This document shows positions 56,773-64,000 of a DNA stretch of 64,000 bases, in pieces. The notes under the pieces were generated by a model that ran no database searches, had not been told where the DNA came from, and saw only the letters and a list, made by a program, of their open reading frames with translations. Source of the stretch: Gnetum montanum (lineage: Eukaryota; Streptophyta; Gnetopsida; Gnetales; Gnetaceae); the NCBI GenBank assembly GCA_015680685.1, contig MNCI01010451.1, positions 371,179 through 435,178 on the forward strand, given 5' to 3'. The position numbers were made by a program, and so were the translations under genes. The stretch's first letter is position 1; the number at the start of each line of letters is the position of its first letter.

Positions 56773-59460
56773 TTAGACAATCCTAAGTGGTGATGGTTCC
56801 TGAGGCTCTAAGAGACCTTCACCAGCTTCATGCATGGGCGGTGGTTGAGGTGGTTGCAGCTATCCTGCTACTACTATGACTTTAAGCAGGAGGCAGAAAG
56901 CATCTAGTAGTGCTTTCATTTTCTTCTCCGTACTCTTAGGATCATGCACTATCCACACAGCTTCCCTAATGTGGGTTGAAATAGGCACATCCCAAGGACA
57001 CGGGATTGCTAAAAATAACTCCTTTNTACTAGAAGCTGAAAGACACAATCAAGGTGTTTGACATTGAATGCAAATAGTTCAATGCCTAGTTTGTCAATGC
57101 AAAGGAGTTATTTTTAGCAATCCCGTGTCCTTGGGATGTGCCTATTTCAACCCACATTAGGGAAGCTGTGTGGATAGTGCATGATCCTAAGAGTACGGAG
57201 AAGAAAATGAAAGCACTACTAGATGCTTTCTGCCTCCTGCTTAAAGTCATAGTAGTAGCAGGATAGCNCTTCAAGCGGATCTCTGCTTTGTTGTAGGCCT
57301 CAATCCCATCAATGATGGACTACCACATTTTTCTTCCTTGTTGGAGTTTTTAGAGGGCTTCATTCAGTTTCACATTTACCATCTAATTTTTTTTTCATTC
57401 ACTTCTTTCTACAAGCTAACCTGGTCCTTGTAGTGATTCTTCACTTTCTCGAATTTGAGGGCCTCATTCTTCTAGGTGGTAATTTTGATGGTCGATTTCT
57501 AGTGCAAGGCACATACTTCCTCCATTGACAAATTTTGGTTCTCTGTAGCCAATCTCCTTAGTTCAGTGTTCACCTTGGTAAGCTACTCTTATTGTTGATA
57601 AAAAAATTCTTACATTTGATCCTTCTGAGCATCAACATTTCGTAGGCAATAATTTTATGCAGTTAAGGCTTCATTCTCTTGGCATATCTATTCTAAGTCC
57701 TTCCAGATTGATTGCATTTCTATGGATTGGTTGAAGATGGCTATTACTGCCTCCTCCTCAACCTTCTGAAATCATTCTTGAAGCTATTTGAAAGCTTCAT
57801 CTCTTGTTACTATTGGGCTGAGGATTGTAGGATCTACAAGTCAAGCACAAAGTTCGACAATCTTCATGGCTAAGCATTGGTTTCTTTCTTAGGTTGTTTC
57901 AAGTTGCCTCTCCAAGATAATGCATTTTCCCCTTACATTTAGCAACTCCAACTAGGTCGCAATGATGTTCTCTAGAAGATCAAAGATGTCTAGAGTCAGT
58001 TGGCCGGTCCCTACCAGTCGTTTTAGCAACTTTTCATGGTAGGTTGCATCTAACTTCCCGCTAATCATGCCTACAGATGTCTGTACATATTGAAGTGTAG
58101 ATATGTCTGGTACAAACATTGTAGGTGCATTTAATGCTTCAACTGCACAATCAACCACTACTTCAGCTGCTTTTTCCTACCCTTGGTGTTGCATCACTAA
58201 GACAATTACCTCTTCACCTTCCTCCAACTGCATCAAGAAAGTGGTGGCATTCCTAAAGATTTCTGGAAATAAATGGTATTACAATAGTGACACAGTCACT
58301 TCCCAAGCATTGGGATCCAACCTCATAGGTAGCTATGTTCATTGGACAAAGAAGATTGAACCACCCCTCTCCATCTAGCTAACTATTCAAGCCACCTTAT
58401 TAAGGTGACTCATCGTTGGTTAATACACAAATAAATTTGCCCCACTTTTTCTTGCTCGTTACTCTTGTTCACTCAAGAGTTGTTCTCAGATTTTTTTTAG
58501 GCGTTCAATGACTACACGAGCCTTTGGTGTTGTTTCTTGAGTGGGTGGTGGTGGCGGCTGCTCCTCTTCTTAGGTTTTCACTAACGTGTTGTCTTTCATG
58601 ATCTCTAACCATGAGGCCAAAGGAGCATGCCTAAGGGTATCATTAGAGTAGCGAATAATGCCTACCCTCTTGCAGAGTTTCTAGATGAGGCATGGAAAGG
58701 GTTGGAAAGTTAATGGGAAATTTCCTACTTGGAGCGATGCATGCTCAGGTAGAGAAGGCAGTTACCTTGCTTGGCCTCACCATTGGATTGAGGTGATAGA
58801 CTACAATCTTGAAGTAAACTTGCTTCATCAATGTGAGCACACCATACTTCTTACGGTCAACCCTGTAGCATCACTAGGTTGACTCCCTCTTAGCCTCAAG
58901 ATCACCTTTTGTGTGAAATTCAACTAGTTGTGTTCTTGTATCAAGCAACCCAAGTGCCTGTGCAATAGCTTCTACCAAATAGGATACTTGAATGTCCTTA
59001 ATTTTGGCAACAGACCCCAGCCTTCGGCTACTCTAGAAAAGATATGTCTCTCCCATGTACCACTCCCAACTGGATGTGATAACTAGCCACATGGGAGAGG
59101 CTTACAATTGTGTCTTGACATCCTCTGGAGCCTTATCCAAAAATAGCCTGAAGTTGATCTCTTGAAGAATGGATCTTTGGGTCTCTCGGGATCTGATGAT
59201 GTCTAGGTAGGCTTGATTCAAAGTGACCTCAAGCCTTGGTGCAGGTCTAGGCACTTCTCCTCTTTAGGATTGTTCTGTCGACACTTCTTTTGGAATTTTT
59301 CAGACAAATTCCACCTCGGGCTCCTCACGAAGAGGTCCTATTGCATGGGTTGCTTCTAGTAATTCTTAGCCTTATTTTTGTTAGCCCCTTCTAGCTCTAG
59401 GTCATTTCTTCCATGGTTGTAAGGGTTCTTCTTCCTATGAACGTTTTTGTTTAGTGCCAT
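56773..59460 (-). pseudogene. ORF3 of element IV
   Basis: ATG at 59,460 (M-A-L-N-K-N-V-H-R-K-K), basic start, then the shared N-terminal part (F-R-L-F-L-D-K-A-P-E-D-V-K-T-Q-L; Y-L-V-E-A-I-A-Q-A-L-G-L-L-D), a V-V-D-C-A-V-E-A-L-N-A-P segment, coiled coil, and the C-terminal block K-E-L-F-L-A-I-P-C-P-W-D-V-P...E-K-K-M-K-A-L-L-D-A-F, with a Pro-rich end stopping at 56,773. It is interrupted by stops and by the N-flanked inverted segment at 57,027-57,267, which carries the C-terminal block on the wrong strand. Confidence 0.68.
56854..57268. repeat. Perfect inverted repeat bounded by single Ns (probable assembly error)
   Basis: About 170 bp from the CTATCCTGCTACTACTATGA end to ...AAATAACTCCTTT (about 56,858-57,025) recurs in reverse complement up to about 57,267. 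Single Ns lie at 57,026 and 57,268, exactly at the segment edges. Both arms encode the same ORF3 C-terminal block on opposite strands. Identity is essentially complete, unlike the diverged repeats elsewhere in the window. Confidence 0.82.
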
Positions 59461-59684
59461 TAGTAATGACAATAAGATTATGGGTTAGCAATCATTGTGT
59501 AACCTTAAAGCAATTGAGATACCTTTATCTCTTAAGGATAGTTACACTTTCCTAACTTGTAATTATGACTAATTTAATTAATCCAATTATCATTTTATTT
59601 ATCTACTATCATTAATAAATATCTCGGAGGCTATTGGAAGGGTTAATCTTTGAAAAAGTTGATGTTTTTATGTTATTAAGGTTA

Positions 59685-59876
59685 TTAACCCTTTGGGGAG
59701 TTAGTAAAATTTTCATCAAAAACCTTAAGGTTTGCAACCCCCATGATAAAGATCTTACCTTTGGTAAGTGTAAGGTTGAAAAATGGAGTGATTTCAACAA
59801 ACGGTTGGGAAGTTATGAGCTTTGGAAGGTTTTGGGCTCTAAAAAATTGCAAAAACTCCCCATGTGTTATGGGCAT
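59685..59876 (-). CDS. Conserved leader small ORF of element IV (63 codons, intact)
   Basis: ATG-to-stop frame M-P-I-T-H-G-E-F-L-Q-F-F-R-A-Q then N-L-P-K-L-I-T, V-E-I-T-P-F-F-N, I-F-I-M-G-V-A-N, ending T-N-S-P-K-G. Related frames occur at the same place in elements I and II, with mostly conservative replacements. It lies between the internal TATA (59,906-59,912) and the ORF3 ATG. No known domain. The opposite strand is also open, so coding strand is not proven. Confidence 0.4.
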   Translation of the reverse strand: MPITHGEFLQFFRAQNLPKLITSQPFVEITPFFNLTLTKGKIFIMGVANLKVFDENFTNSPKG

Positions 59877-59905
59877 TTTGCAAAAAATTCCAAAGTGCTC
59901 AATAG

Positions 59906-60030
59906 TATATATCGCATGTACTTACTGTGTCAATGAGGCCTTGTCGATGGGGCCTCATTGACATGGTTACCTATGTTGACGAGGCCTCATCGATGCAGCT
60001 ATTGACCATCATCGACTTTTGTTGACTTTG
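59906..60030 (-). promoter_or_regulatory. Internal promoter-like module of element IV
   Basis: On the minus strand an array of GAGGCCTC-type near-palindromes (GCATCGATGAGGCC, TCGTCAACATAG; CAATGAGGCCCCATCGAC; AAGGCCTCATTGAC) precedes ATATATACT. The LTR of the same element has GATGAGGCCTTG then TCAACATAG in the same orientation upstream of its TATA. No other element in the window has the GAGGCCTC core. Confidence 0.55.
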
Positions 60031-61690
60031 GTCAAACTTTCAAAATACAAGGAATTTTTAAATGAAATTAGGGTCAAATGAAAGCTTAGAAGACCAAGAA
60101 TAGTTTGAAAACATGAGAAGAGGATGTTGAAGCTCATAAATTTGGAAAAATGGAGAAATTTTAATTTAGAGAATGAATGAAATGAAAGATTAAGGGACAC
60201 TAAGTAGTATACTCAATGGAATATGCAAAAGATAGGATTGTAAAGATGTCAAAGGTAGGGAACCTTAACTAACCAAGCCAAGAGCTATGCAAGTGGGTCC
60301 TCTCCATAGCAAGATCATGCCCTTTTTGCCCTTACATAACCTCAACTGAAGAGTTCGTGGGCTCCACAATTGTTTGATGGTCATGAAAAGTTAAGGACCA
60401 ACCCAAAAGAATCTACTCAAGAATTTCAACACATCAAACCAAGACATAGAACATAACATAGAACTCGACAGTGAGGTGAGTTATGGCAACATAGATGGAT
60501 GATAGAGAAGGTCAAATGGAGTTCTGAATCGAGGTCATAAGAAATCCCTTGAGGAATATTTTTTTAAAATGATCCAAGAAGTTCCATCCTTAATCCCAAC
60601 CAAAACCATCTGCTTGTAGTGACTTTGCATCGCCACTTGAAGATCGATTTATCCACTCAAGACATAAGAATGCTTCCATAAAACAACCATCATTCCACAA
60701 AGAGAAGAAAAGAGAAGAGAAGAAGGAAGTGAGAGAGAAGGCCTTAGTTAGAGGGGACCTTCAAGCATAGGTGCATGTCATTTGAGTCCCATAACTAGTG
60801 CTTATAGCACATTTATTTGTCCAAGGGGTGTGCTTTGAATTCCCATTGTTTTTTTTTCTGTAATGGAAAGCACACCATGCATGGACTTATTCATGTTGAA
60901 GAGGTGTGCTTTGAATTCCCATCATTTTTTTTGGATGGGAACCACACCATGCAACGAAATTATTTGACTTCCTATTAGTGGGTGGTATGGAATGTTAAGA
61001 AGTTCATGAAACACACTCAAGCACTCAAGCAAGTAGAAGAGTACAAAGAGTATTAAGTCCCCTTGAAGTCACACCCTTTACAAACCTTTGGATCCTTCCT
61101 AATTCCTAAACTACTAAGGTCACCGATTGATTAAAAGTTTCTTTAATGAAAAGGGACCTCAAATTTCGAGAACAAGGAAAACCATAGAGTTCATTGGATG
61201 GGTATATGTCATGGACTCACTGCTTATTCCATGAAAAATAAACCATGTTAAAGTCATCAGACATCAAAATTCAAAAATAGAAACCAAACATCAACAATCA
61301 CAACATTAAGCATAAACCATCATCAGTAAATAGCAACAACAGCATTATGTCCTATGACAATAAAGCACTCTTTATTAGCGAAAATGAGAAAATATCACAC
61401 TTGAAGAAGACAAAACAAAGTAAAATATATAAGAAAGTGTAAAACAGTCAAGAAAGTTCAAAGGTACTAAAGATGGTGTAAAATTTGAAAAATTTAAAAA
61501 ATCAAGAATTTGTAAAATAAATAATTTGTAAAAATAAAAAATGTGAAAAACAAAAAGGTAGAAAACTAAGAAGCCAATTTTATGGTTAGCAAAGATGACC
61601 ATCTCCCCCACGATTGGGTTGGAAGGAGGAGATCCAAAAAATAGAAGATGGTTATCCATTTGTTGAGGTGGTAGTTACACTAGCCTATCT
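60031..61690 (-). other. Non-coding spacer of element IV
   Basis: No sense-strand frame. It contains the conserved ACCTATGCTTGAAGGTCCCC block near 60,740-60,770 and a local tandem duplication (about 60,822-60,965) of GGTGTGCTTTGAATTCCCAT followed by a T8-T9 run and ACACCATGCA. Confidence 0.5.
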
Positions 61691-64000
61691 TGGTTCCAGG
61701 AAAGGTTTTACTTATTGAATGTTGACTAACTTCTTTTTACTCTGGTAGTTAGGCTTGTAAATCAGCATGGTCCTAGAGAAAAAGGCTTAATTAATTATAT
61801 AAGCTCCCTCCCACAAATGTTTGGAATTTTGTCTTTTGGGATACATGTGTGGGGTTCCAGTAGAGAACCTTATCTCTTGGTTGAAGTTTTACTTTTATAA
61901 TTCTTAGGTCATGATGTTGCTTGTTAAATGCCTTGCTCACCTTATTCAAGGATAGGGCCACTAATTGATTTTCATCTAGCATGTTCAAGTTGATTAATAT
62001 TCCTTTCTATGCTAGACTTAGGTTAAGATTTAGTTCACAGGCTGTTGAGAGTGTACAGAGTTCGGATTGAATCTGGAGTGTTGAAATTTTTCCATACACT
62101 AACTCATAGGGAGAATAGCCAATAGGAAGTTTCCAAGTTGAATGATAAGCCCAGAGAGCATCATTAAGCTTTGTACTCCAATCCTTCCTATATTTGCTAA
62201 TGGTTCACGTTAGTATTTTTGTGATTTCCCAGTCAGTTACCTCTGCTTAACTATTAGCTTGGGGTGGTAAGGTGTTGTCAATTTATGTTCTACACCCAAG
62301 TGTTGCATTAACTTGCTAAAGGTGGCACCTGTGAAGTGAGTTCCATTATTAGAAATTAGTGAATGTGGCACCCCAAACCTATTCAGAATATTTTGTTGTA
62401 TAAATTTGGAAGCAGTGGATGATGTACAATCAGTAACAACTACTACTTCTACCCATTTTGTGCAGTAGTCAACTACTACTATAATATATGGCTTTCTGTT
62501 AGACATGGGTGTGATGGGACCCATGAAATTAACACCCCATATGTCGAAAGGCTCTAGTGGTTGAATCCACTGTTGAGAACCTTCCATGCAATTTGTTATT
62601 CCCCCATCTCATTGACAACATTCACAAGACTTGATGAACTAGTGGGTATCCTTAAAGATTATAGGCCAATAGTATCTTGCCATCAAGATTTTTAGGATCA
62701 TGCGTCTCCCTACATAGTGGCCTCTGCAATGCCCTTCGTGAGCATCCTAGAGAACGCATAGTTGATTTTTGTCAAGGACACACCAATGAATTAAGCCATT
62801 AACACACACCTTGTAAAGGTGTTCTTGATTTCCATGAAGTATTTGACTTGATGAAAAAATTATTGTTTTTTCCTAAAATCCAAGTCTTGTGACATCTCTT
62901 GAGTGAAAATATAGGTGAGGATTCCATTATACCATATTGCTTTCGCAGGCATTTGTTCAGTTATTGCTCCTGTAAAGAGGAGTTCATTTGGAAACTGATC
63001 AAAGAGTGGGCTTTTCTTCTCTTTATTGTCCCATCTTAAATAAGAGAGGTGGTCAACGACCACATTCTTGGTCCCTTTTTCATCTACCATCGTGAGATCG
63101 AACTCTTGCAAGATCATGAGCCACTGTTTGACATGAGGGATCACCATTGGCTGTTTCACGAGGAAGCAGATTACATTGTCGTTTGTATGCACAAATACTT
63201 TGTAACCAATCACATAGTGCCTAAACATTTCTAGCGCATACACCACTACCATAGTTCTTTGTTCATGGTGGTGTAATTTAATTATGCTCCCACAATGCTT
63301 CGACTTGTGCAATGGATGTAATATGGACATTTCTTATCGTCCACCTATGTGAGCACTACTCCCAAAGCATAGTTAGATGCATCTATCATGATGTGAAAAG
63401 GTTTGGACCAATCTGGTGCTCGTAGGATTGCATTCTTAATTATTGGAATGCATGTTCACATGCCTTGGTCCAAGTGAAGGGTGCATATTTCTTTGTAAGC
63501 TCTACCAATAGCTTTGCAATCTTAGAGAAATTCTCTATGAATCATCGATAGTAGCCAATGTGTCCAAGGAATGACTAAACATCTTTAACGATCTCTGGTT
63601 GGAATGTTATTCCTTGGACGACCCTTATCTTTTCTGGGTCTATCTCAATCCCTTTTTGCGATATCCAATGCCCTAGCACAATGCCTTCTTAGACCATGAG
63701 ATGGATCTTTTTTCAGTTGAGCTGTAGGTTTGTCTCTACACATTTCTTCAACACTTGCTCAAGTCAGTTCAAGGCTTGCTCAAATGTAGCTCCAGAGGTG
63801 GAGAAGTCATCCATGAAGACTATAACACCACTCTGTTGTTGGAAGATACCAAGGACCAAGCATTGAAATGTTGTAGGATCATTACACAAACCAAATGACA
63901 TCTTACAATATGCAAGCGTCCCTAGGGACTCGTGAATGTTGTCTTGGCTTGATCTTCGGGTGCAATTTGGATTTGGTTATAGCCACTATAACCATGTAAG
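61690..64000 (-). pseudogene. pol of element IV (RT C-terminus, RNase H, integrase), degenerate
   Basis: RT enters from the window edge. M-S-F-G-L-C-N-D-P near 63,895 and an intact V-F-M-D-D-F (63,804-63,818) are followed by G-H-W-I-S-Q-K-G-I. RNase H: about 63,390-63,010 (V-V-Y-A-L-E-M-F, ending V-V-D-H-L-S). Integrase: zinc-binding residues about 62,760-62,600 and core 62,560-62,190, with W-G-V-N-F-M-G-P and I-S-N-N-G-T-H-F, so both catalytic Asp are Asn. The third catalytic Glu (A-E-V) lies after a one-base frameshift. The C-terminal integrase region (L-D-E-N-Q-L-V-A-L; V-L-Y-W-N-P-T-H-V) runs to about 61,690. RT type matches element II (Athila/Tat-like). Confidence 0.8.

Larger units (their letters stand above)
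55603..64000 (-). mobile_element. Gypsy element IV (pol, spacer, internal promoter, ORF3, 3' LTR), runs off the window
   Basis: Read right to left: pol from RT through integrase (64,000-61,690), spacer (61,690-60,035), palindrome array and TATA (60,030-59,906), small ORF (59,876-59,685), ORF3 (59,460-56,773), polypurine tract, 3' LTR. The layout is the same as in element II, which supports treating ORF3 as part of a single large element. It sits inside element III. A probable assembly inversion affects 57,026-57,268. Confidence 0.85.

Overview
This is nuclear DNA of a seed plant, most likely a gymnosperm and probably a conifer. Two intron-rich plant genes with GT-AG splice sites sit in about 50 kb of AT-rich, nested and decayed retrotransposons. 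Most of the decayed reading frames are broken by TAG/TAA stops at positions where related elements have CAG/CAA, as expected from cytosine deamination in methylated repeats. The species cannot be fixed from the sequence alone.

Layout. 0.1-1.1 kb: a GC-rich LINE ORF1 remnant on the minus strand. 2.9-3.9 kb and 12.7-12.9 kb: copies of a tRNA-headed SINE-like repeat. 4.3-5.0 kb: a solo LTR with target-site duplication (TSD) ATAAG. 6.9-10.1 kb: a complete non-autonomous LTR element carrying only gag (TSD TATGA, tRNA-Met primer site). 11.7-12.6 kb: a LINE reverse-transcriptase remnant. 13.3-32.7 kb: a minus-strand Ty3/gypsy element (element I), split at 17.63 kb by a plus-strand element of the same family (element II, 17,632-32,504). 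Element II was itself hit by two further solo LTRs (TSDs CCTAG and GCTAT), which interrupt its gag and its third ORF without breaking the underlying frames. 33.75-38.70 kb: an intact RBR-type E3 ubiquitin ligase gene (RNF216/TRIAD3-like, 11 coding exons, 700 aa). 41.17-46.46 kb: an intact plasma-membrane H+-ATPase gene (21 coding exons, 956 aa). 46.5-49.6 kb: AT-rich DNA with nothing recognised. 49.6-55.6 kb and 55.6-64.0 kb: two more minus-strand elements of the same gypsy family (III, and IV nested in III); IV still has much of its pol.

The most interesting content is this gypsy family (LTRs TGATGA...CTCATCA, Athila/Tat-like pol, possible tRNA-Asp-type primer site). Beyond gag-pol, all four elements carry a long third ORF with a coiled-coil middle and a conserved PWDVP...EEK C-terminal block. 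Upstream of it lies what looks like a second, internal promoter: a TATA box preceded by an array of short near-palindromes. The palindrome core differs from element to element (GAGGCCTC, TTGATGCATC, CAACGT-type, and so on), yet within an element the same core occurs in its own LTR just upstream of the LTR TATA box. Between the internal TATA and ORF3 sits a conserved small ORF (about 60 codons). I know of no description of this arrangement.

Three single-N positions (11,644; 57,026; 57,268) coincide with exact local duplications or inversions and look like assembly joins, not biology.
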